From contig JBAZVN010000005.1 of assembly GCA_041660815.1 (NCBI GenBank), forward strand, positions 124,001 through 188,000: a stretch of 64,000 nucleotides of DNA. Reading direction: 5' to 3'. Below the pieces are notes generated by a model. The model did not search any database, had not been told where the DNA came from, and worked only from the letters and a program-made list of their open reading frames with translations. Position numbers and translations under genes: made by a program. Shown piece by piece: positions 8,753 through 17,768 of the stretch. The first letter of the stretch is position 1, and each line of letters opens with the position of its first letter. The DNA is from PALSA-1006 sp041660815 (GTDB lineage Bacteria > Pseudomonadota > Gammaproteobacteria > Burkholderiales > Gallionellaceae).

Positions 8753-9712
8753 CTAAATTGCCAGAAGCTTCACACAATTGCGGCCTGATGCCTTGGCCTG
8801 ATATAGCGCCTGATCGGCTTTCTCTAAAAAATTTCCCGGTAAGCAAGTTGCTCCGGGCTGAAATGATGCAACACCTATGCTGATGGTAATGTAACCGGCG
8901 GTATCAGATTTTTCATGGGCAATATTTAATCCCGCAATGGCAGCGCGAAATTTTTCCGCGATGACTTCCCCGCCACTCGCATCGCATCCTGGCAGGATAA
9001 TGATGAATTCTTCACCGCCATAACGCGCCACAATATCCGTTGCACGGTTAGCTTGTGACTTGAGCGAATTAGCCACCGCAATTAATACTTTATCGCCCGC
9101 AGTATGACCGTAGGTGTCGTTATAGCGCTTAAAGTAATCCACATCCGCCATAATCAGCGATAGGGGCAAATTTTGACGCTGCGCACGGGCAAATTCAGCC
9201 CTATAGCGCTCATCAAAAAACCGCCGATTAAACAAGCCTGTCAAACCATCCGTGGAAGCGTCTTTGCTGAGGCGCTCGGATTGCAAATGTAATACCCGCT
9301 CACGCTTGATTGAGATGCTGGTATCGGCAATCTGAATCAGGCAATAGCGGGTTGCGTCTTCAACAATCGGGGTGAGTGAAATGGATTGTTCAATCCGGGC
9401 CTGACTATTCTGCGTGAGGGGCACCGGATAAAGGGGCAGGGGAGAGCGGTGCAAGGCATTGGATAAGATGATGGGCAGCCGGTAATTAAGGGCATTTGCA
9501 ATGGCTGTTTTAAATGAAGCACTTAATCCATTCGGAAAGAGCGACTCCAAAGTGTGTCCCAGCGCAAAACCTGCCGGAATCCCGCTATGCTTTGCCACCC
9601 AACTATTCCACAGCACCACTTTCCCCGCATCGTCAATCAGAATAAGACCCGAGTTGATGGTATCCCACAACTTATCCCAAAGTCCCTCGGCGGGTTTTAA
9701 TTGAAGGCTCAT
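8753..9712 (-). CDS. PAS-GGDEF diguanylate cyclase
   Basis: 319 residues, no membrane segment. A PAS-like sensor (about 10-125) precedes a GGDEF domain (about 150-319) with DGLTGLFNRR, an intact GGEEF active site in ARYGGEEFIIILP and an RxxD inhibitory site (RATD) at the usual spacing before it. It should make c-di-GMP from two GTP and be feedback-inhibited. It is the last gene of a three-gene operon: its ATG overlaps the stop of the CheC-like gene as ATGA (9709-9712), which suggests that the CheY/CheC pair upstream works with this cyclase. Confidence 0.93.
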   Translation of the reverse strand: MSLQLKPAEGLWDKLWDTINSGLILIDDAGKVVLWNSWVAKHSGIPAGFALGHTLESLFPNGLSASFKTAIANALNYRLPIILSNALHRSPLPLYPVPLTQNSQARIEQSISLTPIVEDATRYCLIQIADTSISIKRERVLHLQSERLSKDASTDGLTGLFNRRFFDERYRAEFARAQRQNLPLSLIMADVDYFKRYNDTYGHTAGDKVLIAVANSLKSQANRATDIVARYGGEEFIIILPGCDASGGEVIAEKFRAAIAGLNIAHEKSDTAGYITISIGVASFQPGATCLPGNFLEKADQALYQAKASGRNCVKLLAI

Positions 9713-10326
9713 GTTCCAATTCCGGAAATAAAACGATCAATATGCGTGAGCAGTTCTTCCAGCGACGAAGAGCTCAATAAAAATACCAGGTAACCTTCGG
9801 AGTGGCGCCTTACGATAGCCAAATCGATATGTAATGCCAACATAACCGGCTGATTCGCAGCGGCAACCATCTGCTGCAAAATAATATCCGATGAATTTAC
9901 CGCATAGGTTGGCAAGGAGCTGTGCAATGTAATATTTAGAATATCTGCCATGGAAGACAGGCAGGCATTCAAAATAATATTGCCCAATTCACACATCGCC
10001 TCATGCTCAAACTCGGCTAATTCTTCGATGCTCAATTGTGACCCCATCATGTCACGCACAATTTCAAGCGCGCGTTCTTCGGTAAACAACAACATGGCGT
10101 CCGCATCGAACGGCCCGCTGAAATGTTGGTTAACTGCCCCCAAACGCGGGCTGTTAAGCGACAGGGCTTCCGCGGTTATTTCCGAAGATTGATAAAACTG
10201 AATACGCGGGACGGATAATTTAACTTCATCACCGACAATCTCGCTCAAACTTAACGCCGCACGACCGGCACCAATATTAAAAACCTCCGTTAACGCGTCC
10301 AGATGTAATTCGGATAAGAAACTCAT
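9709..10326 (-). CDS. CheC/CheX-family phosphatase
   Basis: 205 residues. Two copies of the CheC active-site helix pattern E-x2-N are visible: DALTEVFNIGAGRAALSLSE near the N-terminus and EAMCELGNIILNACLSSMAD near residue 105. In CheC proteins these helices dephosphorylate CheY-P. It lies between a CheY-like receiver and a diguanylate cyclase with ATGA overlaps on both sides (10323-10326 and 9709-9712), so its natural substrate is probably the receiver encoded just upstream. CheC genes are more usual beside chemotaxis operons; here the partner output is a cyclase. Confidence 0.85.
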   Translation of the reverse strand: MSFLSELHLDALTEVFNIGAGRAALSLSEIVGDEVKLSVPRIQFYQSSEITAEALSLNSPRLGAVNQHFSGPFDADAMLLFTEERALEIVRDMMGSQLSIEELAEFEHEAMCELGNIILNACLSSMADILNITLHSSLPTYAVNSSDIILQQMVAAANQPVMLALHIDLAIVRRHSEGYLVFLLSSSSLEELLTHIDRFISGIGT

Positions 10327-10703
10327 GCTTGGCTCTCGAAAAAATTTACTGCTTGAGCCACGGTTTTAGCGGTGACCGGCTTGGCTACAAAACATGCACC
10401 CAATTCTGCAGCACGGGTTTGATGACTTTCCTGAATATTGGCGGAAAAAATAGCGACCCGAATACTGGGATATTTTTCAAGAATCTGCGCCGCAGCATCT
10501 GTGCCGATAATCCCCGGCATATTAATATCCATGGTGCAGTAATTGGGGGTATCGCGCTCGACAATTTCCAACGCTTCGTTACCACTGGCGGCTTCAATGA
10601 TGATCCAATTGGGATGTTGTGCCAGTACAAATGCCCGAATCATCATGCGTGACACTCGGCTGTCATCCACGATGAGCAGAGTTTTTTTATGCAGTTGCGT
10701 CAA
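10323..10703 (-). CDS. CheY-like response regulator
   Basis: 126 residues, a single receiver domain: acidic pair in IVDDSRVSRMM, phospho-acceptor Asp59 in YCTMDINMPG, switch Ser in AIFSANIQ and Lys in FVAKPVT. First gene of the operon with the CheC-like phosphatase and the PAS-GGDEF cyclase, overlapping the next gene by ATGA. No histidine kinase is encoded in the operon, so its phosphodonor is unknown. The 142-base spacer to the divergent hemerythrin gene must hold its promoter. Confidence 0.92.
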   Translation of the reverse strand: MTQLHKKTLLIVDDSRVSRMMIRAFVLAQHPNWIIIEAASGNEALEIVERDTPNYCTMDINMPGIIGTDAAAQILEKYPSIRVAIFSANIQESHQTRAAELGACFVAKPVTAKTVAQAVNFFESQA

Positions 10704-10845
10704 TTTATACTCCCCTGATTCTTACATTTCGTCTACCTGTCATTTTACCGTAACGTGCAGAAATCCATATAAATTATTCCTCCAACAAACGTATTTCCCG
10801 GCCATTCTTTGCTACAATAATTTCCTGAATTCTTAGGGGGCTTTT

Positions 10846-11271
10846 ATGAAACTGGAATGGCGCGAACAACTGAGCGTTGGTAACAATGTCATTGATGCCG
10901 ACCATAAGTATTTGATTGAACTGATCAATCAAATACAGGTTAATTTAAAAGCAAAAAACCGGGAAGAATTGAAAAAGTTGCTTGATGATCTTTCCCGTTA
11001 CTCTCTGGTGCACTTTGACCGGGAAGAAAAAATTGCCATTGCTGCGGGATATGATCGCGCTTCAATTCTGCATATCTCCCACGAAGAGTTAATCAAACAG
11101 CTGGATCAAGTTAAAGCTGAAATTAACACGCTAGGGCAAGAATGGTCGGCGGAAGTAACTACGCATTTCACCCAATTTTTGCACGACTGGTTAATCAACC
11201 ATGTCATTAAAGAAGATCTACTGATGAGGCCTTATCTGAAAAAGTTTTCGGCCAGCTTTGACCTGCACTGA
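10846..11271 (+). CDS. Bacteriohemerythrin
   Basis: 141 residues, full length for the family. Likely di-iron ligands: His20 (DADHKYL), His56 and Glu60 (HFDREE), His79 (SHEELI), His119 and Asp124 (NHVIKED). These proteins bind O2, and in some bacteria NO, in the cytoplasm. The oddity is at the fourth ligand. The family usually has two His four residues apart after the GYP loop; here that place is Leu75, and a His sits one residue later (His76), giving spacing i, i+3. TTAGGGGG lies about 5 bases before the ATG and TACAAT at 10813-10818 is a possible -10. The gene is divergent from the CheY-like operon and convergent with the SBP-GGDEF-EAL gene. Confidence 0.92.
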   Translation: MKLEWREQLSVGNNVIDADHKYLIELINQIQVNLKAKNREELKKLLDDLSRYSLVHFDREEKIAIAAGYDRASILHISHEELIKQLDQVKAEINTLGQEWSAEVTTHFTQFLHDWLINHVIKEDLLMRPYLKKFSASFDLH

Positions 11272-11288
11272 ACGAATTTTCCAAGGTG

Positions 11289-14200
11289 TTAGTCAACTTC
11301 TCTACGCACCAATTTATTCAATTGCACGAGTAGATTATCCTGCTGTCTATACAGCTCATCCAGCCCCGCAAGCGCCTCGACACCCCTATTAACCGATTGT
11401 AAATGAAGCATATTTTTGGCATGCGCATGAATTTGCTCGTGTAACGCTTTAATACTACTAACTGCATCTTGCCCGCCATGACGGGCAAGGCCACCGGAAT
11501 CTAGCCATTGACCGAAACGACACTGATGTGGATTTATTGGCGGTGAGGTTTCTCGTTTACCCTTTAGAAAAGCTTCTATGCCTGAAATCCAGGCGCGGTG
11601 CTCTACACCCGCAAACAGCAGGGGCAAATCATCACGACTGATAGACTGATTTTCCGCCCAAGTAACATCCGGATGCCAGGCTAACGTCCAGGCCAGCATC
11701 TCGCTCCCCGGCATAGGGCGTGCGATACCAAAACCCTGTGCAAGCTCGCAACCCAATAACAGAAGCATTTCTCCGCTGGCGATTGTTTCCACACCTTCCG
11801 CAATAACCTCGCGTCGGAACGCTGCGGCAAGACCGATTACTCCCTCCAAAATCGCCAGATCTTCAGGGTTTTCCAGCATATCACTCACAAAACTTTGATC
11901 GATTTTTAGCAATGAAACCGGCAAACGTTTTAAATAGGTAAGCGATGAATACCCGGTTCCAAAATCGTCCAGTGCAAAACTAATCCCGATCTCGCGGCAA
12001 GCATCCATCACTTTCGTCACCTGTGTAATATCCTCCAACGCACTGGTTTCCAGTACCTCAATTTCAAGATAACTGGCGTTAACTTTGGGATGCGCCGCAA
12101 GAATGACACGCAAGCTTTCTACAAAATTTGGATGCTGCAATTGAAACGCGCCCACATTTATGCTGATCGAAATTTCCAGTCCGGCGCTATGCCAAATTTC
12201 CAGCTGAGATAACGCGGTGTCAATAACCCATTCGCCGATTTCCACTGCCAGTGGATGATCCTCGATAACCGGCAAAAATACCCCCGGCGCCAGCAAGCCG
12301 CGTTGTGGATGTTGCCAACGAATTAACGCTTCGGCACCGATCACGGTACCGCTGCGCATATTGACCTTGGGTTGATAATGCAGCACAAATTCCCGCTCGA
12401 TTAATGCACGACGAATACGCTCCAAACTTTCATGATGTCCGCGAATAATGCTGTCCTGGGCGGAATCAAAAACGTGGTAGCGGTTTTTACCGGCCAACTT
12501 GGCTTGATACATCGCCTGATCTGCCTGGCGCAGCAATTGATCGGCATCCACACTTTCATTTTGAGGATAAAAAGTAACGCCGAGACTGGCTGAAACTTGC
12601 AGTGCGCGCCCCTCTATCTCGACCTCTTGTGCCGCAGCAGCGAGAAGCCGGTTTAGCATCGGCACGCTGGATTCAATATCGTTTAAATCCAATAACACCG
12701 CGACAAATTCGTCTCCGCCAATACGCGCTAACGTATCACCTTCGCGTAGCGCCTGCTTCATGTGCGTAGCGACCACCATCAGCAGTTGGTCGCCAACATC
12801 ATGCCCGTAATTATCGTTAACGATTTTAAAACCATCCAAATCCAGATAAGCCACAGCCAATCTTTGTCCGCGCCGCTGAGCTTGAATCATCCCCTGGTGT
12901 AAGCGATCTGCCAGCATGACTCGATTAGGCAGGCCGGTTAACGCATCGTAATGGGCAATATGTTCCAGCTGTTTTTGATGTTCTGTACGCTCGGTGATAT
13001 CCGCACCGGAACTTAATATTCCCAGCACCTTACCGGCATCATCGGTAATCAATGTATTGCGCCAGGCAATCATGCGTTGACTGCCATCCCGGCATTGAAT
13101 TAAATTTTCAAATTCGTCAGTAGAAAAACTATCACCCTCCAATAGTTTACAAAACATAGGGTAGATAACGGCCATACCGTGAGGTTGCGGCAGGCAAACC
13201 GTAAACCAATTTTCCCCCAACAACTCATTTTCTGCGTAACCCAATAACTTACTGGCCGAATGATTGATCATGATGATTTTTCCCTCACGATCCAATTCAA
13301 CCATCAGCGCCAATGTCGTATCCAGATAGCGCTGATTTTGATCTCGCTCCAGACGTAATTCATCGGCTATTTTTTTGCGCAGCACTATCTGGCGGTGCAG
13401 TGTGCGATTCCAAATTATAAAAATAATAAATATCACTAACACAACTGCCAGCACACTGCCCAGCGTAATCCAAAACTCCCGATCTTTATAAATACTCTGG
13501 TGTTGCGCCGCACTGATCCAGCGGCCCTTAATCTCCTGACGCTCTGCATCGGTGATTGCCGCAAGCCCTTTTTCGAGAATACGCTGTAACACGGGTTCGC
13601 TCTTCGGCGTGCCAATTGACAATCGAACATCATAGGCAACTTCACCCGCCACATTTAAATTGGTAATTCCCTTTTTCGAGATTAAATACGACGCGGTTGC
13701 AAGATCAATAACTGCCGCATCCGAGCGGGAAAAAGAAACATTGAGTAATGCGCTAAGATCATCGGAAACCAGATCCGGCGCCGACACTAGATTTTGATTT
13801 TCCAGATATTCGGTAATGGCATAACTTTTCACCAAGGCAACTTTTAAACCTGCAAGTTGTTGCTCTGAAATCTGTTCATCGTTGTCTTTTCTTTGAATAA
13901 TGACATTTGGCACGGAAACAAACGGTGCGGTCATTTGGAGAAATTTTGCCCTGGCGGGAGTAGAGGTTACCGCATTAACAATATGAACTTTATCGCTACG
14001 TACCGCCTGAAATATTTCTTCTAATGTTGCAAAGCGCTGCTGCTTAAAATGTACCCCCAGCTTTGCCTCGATAAGACGCATATAGTCATGCGCTAAACCG
14101 CCGGGTTGATCCTGCTCATCGATAAACACGAAGGGTGCATAGCCGGTTTCCACTGCCAGAACTAAGCGTGACTGATTTTGGATAAGCCATTTACGTTCAT

Positions 14201-14345
14201 CACTCGTCAATATTTCTGCGCTTGCTGTTAAAGCCCAAGCGTTTGAAGTATATAAAATACTTAAGAAAGAAAAAATCAGAAGGTAAGCAGTTGACTTGCT
14301 TATTTCACCGGCTTGCCGGGGCAGGGGATTTTTAAAAAAGTACAC
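11289..14345 (-). CDS. SBP_bac_3-PAS-GGDEF-EAL-CZB sensor protein
   Basis: 1018 residues with five modules. A signal-anchor (about 18-40) leads to a periplasmic solute-binding domain of the SBP_bac_3 type (about 50-275), then a membrane helix (about 285-312), PAS (about 325-445), GGDEF (about 450-610), EAL (about 630-880) and a C-terminal CZB-like domain (about 905-1015). GGDEF is intact (ARIGGDEFVAVL) with an RxxD I-site (REGD). EAL is intact (AEALIRW, DDFGTGYSS, AEGVET). The CZB part has HRAW, HQCRFGQWL and LHEQIHAHAKN, matching the His/Cys zinc site known from chemoreceptors and the DgcZ cyclase. It could therefore make or break c-di-GMP in response to an amino-acid-like ligand and zinc. 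Convergent with hemerythrin, 17 bases apart. Confidence 0.92.
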   Translation of the reverse strand: MYFFKNPLPRQAGEISKSTAYLLIFSFLSILYTSNAWALTASAEILTSDERKWLIQNQSRLVLAVETGYAPFVFIDEQDQPGGLAHDYMRLIEAKLGVHFKQQRFATLEEIFQAVRSDKVHIVNAVTSTPARAKFLQMTAPFVSVPNVIIQRKDNDEQISEQQLAGLKVALVKSYAITEYLENQNLVSAPDLVSDDLSALLNVSFSRSDAAVIDLATASYLISKKGITNLNVAGEVAYDVRLSIGTPKSEPVLQRILEKGLAAITDAERQEIKGRWISAAQHQSIYKDREFWITLGSVLAVVLVIFIIFIIWNRTLHRQIVLRKKIADELRLERDQNQRYLDTTLALMVELDREGKIIMINHSASKLLGYAENELLGENWFTVCLPQPHGMAVIYPMFCKLLEGDSFSTDEFENLIQCRDGSQRMIAWRNTLITDDAGKVLGILSSGADITERTEHQKQLEHIAHYDALTGLPNRVMLADRLHQGMIQAQRRGQRLAVAYLDLDGFKIVNDNYGHDVGDQLLMVVATHMKQALREGDTLARIGGDEFVAVLLDLNDIESSVPMLNRLLAAAAQEVEIEGRALQVSASLGVTFYPQNESVDADQLLRQADQAMYQAKLAGKNRYHVFDSAQDSIIRGHHESLERIRRALIEREFVLHYQPKVNMRSGTVIGAEALIRWQHPQRGLLAPGVFLPVIEDHPLAVEIGEWVIDTALSQLEIWHSAGLEISISINVGAFQLQHPNFVESLRVILAAHPKVNASYLEIEVLETSALEDITQVTKVMDACREIGISFALDDFGTGYSSLTYLKRLPVSLLKIDQSFVSDMLENPEDLAILEGVIGLAAAFRREVIAEGVETIASGEMLLLLGCELAQGFGIARPMPGSEMLAWTLAWHPDVTWAENQSISRDDLPLLFAGVEHRAWISGIEAFLKGKRETSPPINPHQCRFGQWLDSGGLARHGGQDAVSSIKALHEQIHAHAKNMLHLQSVNRGVEALAGLDELYRQQDNLLVQLNKLVRREVD

Positions 14346-14818
14346 TGTTTATAAACAACTTTTAGGGCGACTGGAACGGCGATTATACTGATGAAAACGC
14401 TGCTATTGCGGGTATATTTTTCGTCTATTCAAGCCGGCAAAAGTGACGCGTTGTTGCGTAATACCGCAGCACAGGTCCTCTGGTACGACATAGCTTATTG
14501 TTTATACGAGTAAATTGGATTATTTTTGCAATACCACGCACAACCAACTGTATTTATAATGTTATTTAGTGAGGATCATTTGATAAATCCAAATATTTCA
14601 CCAGCGAGTGACGAGCCGTTAAATCCAGGGCTAGGTAGTCGGAATTCATCCTGACAAATTGTCGACTGCCCCACCTAAAACATCGGGATAAGGCCCGATC
14701 AGCGTGCATGTGAATGAGCAGGGATAAATGTGATTTTCGGGTTAAACTTGGCACTTACACTTTTTCTCTTAAGAATAATACTCAATTTTCACCACAGAAT
14801 TATCCGGGTTCATCCATC
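14346..14818 (+). other. Long spacer with possible promoter and structured leader
   Basis: 473 bases with no convincing gene. TATAAT at 14555-14560 is a good -10 match, but no -35 stands at the right distance. A transcript from there would carry a leader of about 250 bases before the cNMP-binding gene. That leader can fold: TAGG (14632-14635) with CCTA (14674-14677) and TAGTCG (14636-14641) with CGACTG (14663-14668, one G-T pair), then a second hairpin ATCGGG/CCCGAT (14682-14699). Neither is followed by a T-run, so they do not look like terminators. I recognise no known riboswitch. An in-frame ATG at 14714 would extend the next protein, but the extra residues match no domain. Confidence 0.35.
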
Positions 14819-15346
14819 ATGAAAAATATGCGACTTTCTTCTACCCCCTTACCCGACGAGATGGAGTTGTTGGGTGACGGTCAGACTTTCCAAGATACGA
14901 TCTTGTCCATGCTAATGAATGCCAAAGGTTTTGAGAGTTTTGATACCGCAGATCTAAAATTTCTTGCCAATCACATGAAGGCGTATCACGTTAATGAAGA
15001 TGCCACTATTTTTCGCGAAGGAGATCACAACAGCTATCTGTGCGTACTGATCGAAGGGCGAGTCTGTGTCTACAAAGAAGACCACAACAAAGAAAACAAA
15101 TTGTTAACCATCATTCCGCCGGGGCGGATTTTTGGTGAAATATCCATCATCGATAACTTCCCTTATTCGGCCAGCATCATTGCGGAAACTGAGGCAACTT
15201 TTTTACTCATGAGCCGCGAAGGTTTTCGCCAATGTATTGATGAAAGACCGGTACTCGGAGTACGTTTGTTGAGTTTAATCGCCCGACTATTATGTGCAAG
15301 GCTACGCTCGGCAAGCGGGCAACTTGTTGAATATATTGATATTTAA
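14819..15346 (+). CDS. Cyclic-nucleotide-binding-fold protein, no output domain
   Basis: About 175 residues from ATG 14819 (the frame is open from 14714). One cNMP-binding beta-roll covers about residues 45-155. The cassette reads IFGEISIIDNFPYSASI: the Glu is kept, but the Arg that normally holds the cyclic phosphate is Tyr. No helix-turn-helix or catalytic domain follows; the C-terminus is a short helix (LLSLIARLLCARLR). It may be a ligand-independent or differently liganded regulator that acts by protein contact. The start is uncertain because no strong Shine-Dalgarno precedes 14819. It converges on the TonB receptor gene, 10 bases away. Confidence 0.8.
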   Translation: MKNMRLSSTPLPDEMELLGDGQTFQDTILSMLMNAKGFESFDTADLKFLANHMKAYHVNEDATIFREGDHNSYLCVLIEGRVCVYKEDHNKENKLLTIIPPGRIFGEISIIDNFPYSASIIAETEATFLLMSREGFRQCIDERPVLGVRLLSLIARLLCARLRSASGQLVEYIDI

Positions 15347-15356
15347 CTTACTTCGA

Positions 15357-17441
15357 CTACCAATCCAAGGTTAGGGTGGCATAGCCGCGCCGATCCAGCA
15401 CATTGTTGGCAACATATTCGGTGTTATCGCGGTTAAACAAATTTTGTACAACCAGTGCCACCTCACCGTTGCTGCCAAGTATCTCGCGGAATGATTGTGC
15501 AATTCGCATATCCAATCGGCGCTGGGAAAATTGGTGGTCGATATAGCCCCGATCAAAAGGTTGCAAAGCATCCTGGAAATAATAGCCGACACTCCATGAA
15601 AAACCGCTCTCCCTGCGTTGCGCATACAGCATGCTTGCACTATTGCGCGGGAGGCTGGCTGACACGATATCGGTATTGACGGGATCATTGGATACAAGAT
15701 TGGGCGCCAAGGAAGTACTATTACTTTTTGCCCAAGCCCGCGCATAATTCAGAATGAAATCGCTGCGCTCACTGGGGGAATATTTGAGCGTTGCCTCAAG
15801 CCCCCGATATTCGGCATCCAATCCGTTGGTAAACACTTGTTTTACCCTGTCTGTATAAATAACACCGCTTACTAAATCGCGATAGACGCGTAGATCTACT
15901 GAGGTTCCCCATTGCCGAAACTCTCCCAAATAACCAATGGCGCGTGATTCGATGCGCTCAGGTTTTAAATTCGGTGACGATGTTGCAGCACCGGGAATAA
16001 TCAAATCACCCGGTTGAATCGCCGGAAATTTTTCTTCTACCAACGCGGGGGTTCGATAGGCGATTGAAGTGCCGACCCGAAAGGTGTGCTCGGGTGTCGC
16101 GTGGAAATTCATTACAAAGCGCGGTGAAAAATTCTGGTGATCCATGCGATCATTTTCAAGTAAACCGCCCATGTTGAGCAGTAATTTTGAATGAACAGTC
16201 CATTCATCATGGGCAAAAATGCGCCACTCATGCATTTTTTCAGAAGTAGAAAATTTTAACGCCAATGGCGTGATATCACTGCTTCCCTCAATGCTGTCCT
16301 GGCGCAGAGCAGAACCATAAACCAAACGGTTAGTTTGTGTCGTACGTAATGTGTGCTGCACGGATATTTCGTTGCGAGTGGTTTTTATTGACTGAGTGAC
16401 GGGGCCCGGATAGTACGTTCCTCCAATATATACCGGGAGTGCTTCATTGCGATTTTGCTGAATGTGATAAAAGCGCATATTGATTTCAGACTCTTCTCCG
16501 AGTTGGTGAATCCACCCCAACTGTGCAAAACCCGATTCAGAAAATAAATCATGTGGCATATTCCCATTGGTACTGTTTGGATTTGTTGAGGTTGGATTTT
16601 TATCCACAAAACCCACGCCCTGCACATCGTAATTTAAGCCAAATTGAATATCAAAACTATCCGCGCCATTGGGATGATAGCTGCCGCGGAAATTCATCAA
16701 TCTCGCCGCATTGCTATCGTAGTTATTGTTTAATAACGTGGGTGCACCGGGCTGGGTGAGCGAAATATTGTGCGGTGGCACTGAAAGATTTTCATAACCA
16801 TTATCAGCCGAATATGCCAGTGTCATACGATAATCAAACACCTCTCCAATGCTGCCAAAGCGTAAGGCAACATCATTTATGCCGCCGTTGCCACGCGTAA
16901 CTTTGACGCTCTTGCCATCCAAGCCTCCCGCATCCCGTGTAATGATGCTGATTACACCCTGCATTGAATTAGCGCCATGTGAAGCTGCTGCCGGACCGCG
17001 AATAATTTCGATGCGCTCAATATCGTCCAAGGTAATCGGCAAATTTGCCCAGTCTACCGTACTGACGGGAGGAAGATAAATACTCCGTCCGTCAATCATG
17101 ACTTGCATGCGGCGCGCATACTGATCCGTCGTGCCATGATAGGAAACAATGGGTTGACTACCCTTGTAATAGCTGACATACATGCCGGGCACCAGTTTGA
17201 ATAAATCAGCAATTGTGCGAAATCCTGAGGCGGTAATCATCTTGCGATCAATTACTGTCATCGCATTGGGCGCTTCTGAAACAGGTTGAGCCAGCAAGGA
17301 TGCGCTTAATACAATCGGCAATTCTTCAAAATATATCTGCTCATTGGCTTCCATGAAATTGTTGGATAAATCTACCGCTATGCCGCTTCGACATAATGCA
17401 GTTAGGCAAACAAAGACAACTGTGTGGTGACTAATTTTCAT
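15357..17441 (-). CDS. TonB-dependent outer-membrane receptor
   Basis: 694 residues from ATG 17441, which has GAGAG about 6 bases upstream; the frame also opens at TTG 17453. A signal peptide (about 1-23) is followed by a plug domain (about 45-165: VPGMYVSYY, then IEIIRGPAAASHGANSMQG and ISIITRDAGG) and a long beta-barrel ending in a Trp (TLTLDW), as expected for BAM-dependent insertion. It should import a scarce ligand using TonB energy. Known ligands of the class are siderophores, cobalamin or sugars; this one cannot be named. No transport partner genes lie next to it. A 14-base perfect palindrome stands about 41 bases upstream of the start. Confidence 0.92.
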   Translation of the reverse strand: MKISHHTVVFVCLTALCRSGIAVDLSNNFMEANEQIYFEELPIVLSASLLAQPVSEAPNAMTVIDRKMITASGFRTIADLFKLVPGMYVSYYKGSQPIVSYHGTTDQYARRMQVMIDGRSIYLPPVSTVDWANLPITLDDIERIEIIRGPAAASHGANSMQGVISIITRDAGGLDGKSVKVTRGNGGINDVALRFGSIGEVFDYRMTLAYSADNGYENLSVPPHNISLTQPGAPTLLNNNYDSNAARLMNFRGSYHPNGADSFDIQFGLNYDVQGVGFVDKNPTSTNPNSTNGNMPHDLFSESGFAQLGWIHQLGEESEINMRFYHIQQNRNEALPVYIGGTYYPGPVTQSIKTTRNEISVQHTLRTTQTNRLVYGSALRQDSIEGSSDITPLALKFSTSEKMHEWRIFAHDEWTVHSKLLLNMGGLLENDRMDHQNFSPRFVMNFHATPEHTFRVGTSIAYRTPALVEEKFPAIQPGDLIIPGAATSSPNLKPERIESRAIGYLGEFRQWGTSVDLRVYRDLVSGVIYTDRVKQVFTNGLDAEYRGLEATLKYSPSERSDFILNYARAWAKSNSTSLAPNLVSNDPVNTDIVSASLPRNSASMLYAQRRESGFSWSVGYYFQDALQPFDRGYIDHQFSQRRLDMRIAQSFREILGSNGEVALVVQNLFNRDNTEYVANNVLDRRGYATLTLDW

Positions 17442-17768
17442 CAAAACTCTCAACCGTTCTTATCATAAAAAGCTTTACTCACTGAATATATTCAGCTTAA
17501 TGCAGCAAATGCCGACCCAAAATCTTTGTCCCATCCAGTCAAAATCCAATTTATTTATATTGAATCGCCTGATAATCCGCAAAAAAACCGTTCATTTCAG
17601 CGCATCGCACTTGATACAAATACCGATAATGTGATTCTGCCTGACTTGTTTGTCGCTTAGGTTTTTTTCCTACAAAAAGAATAGCCATCGTCTTATTTTC
17701 ATCCCCCTTACTCCCGCGCAAAATGCAACTGTCGAAAACGACATTATATTAATCCTCGGGAGATAAAC
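17442..17768. other. Divergent spacer between TonB receptor and small ORF
   Basis: 327 bases with no gene I can support. It must hold the promoters for the minus-strand receptor and the plus-strand small gene. It contains the palindrome at 17482-17495 (separate entry), several A/T tracts and a small hairpin, TGTCG-AAAA-CGACA, about 30 bases before the 64-residue gene. No strong paired -35/-10 could be picked on either strand. Confidence 0.4.
17482..17495. promoter_or_regulatory. Perfect 14-bp palindrome upstream of TonB receptor
   Basis: CTGAATATATTCAG is an exact inverted repeat lying 41-54 bases upstream of the TonB-receptor start. Its position suits an operator overlapping the promoter. 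It does not match a Fur box closely. Function is inferred from symmetry and location only. Confidence 0.35.
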
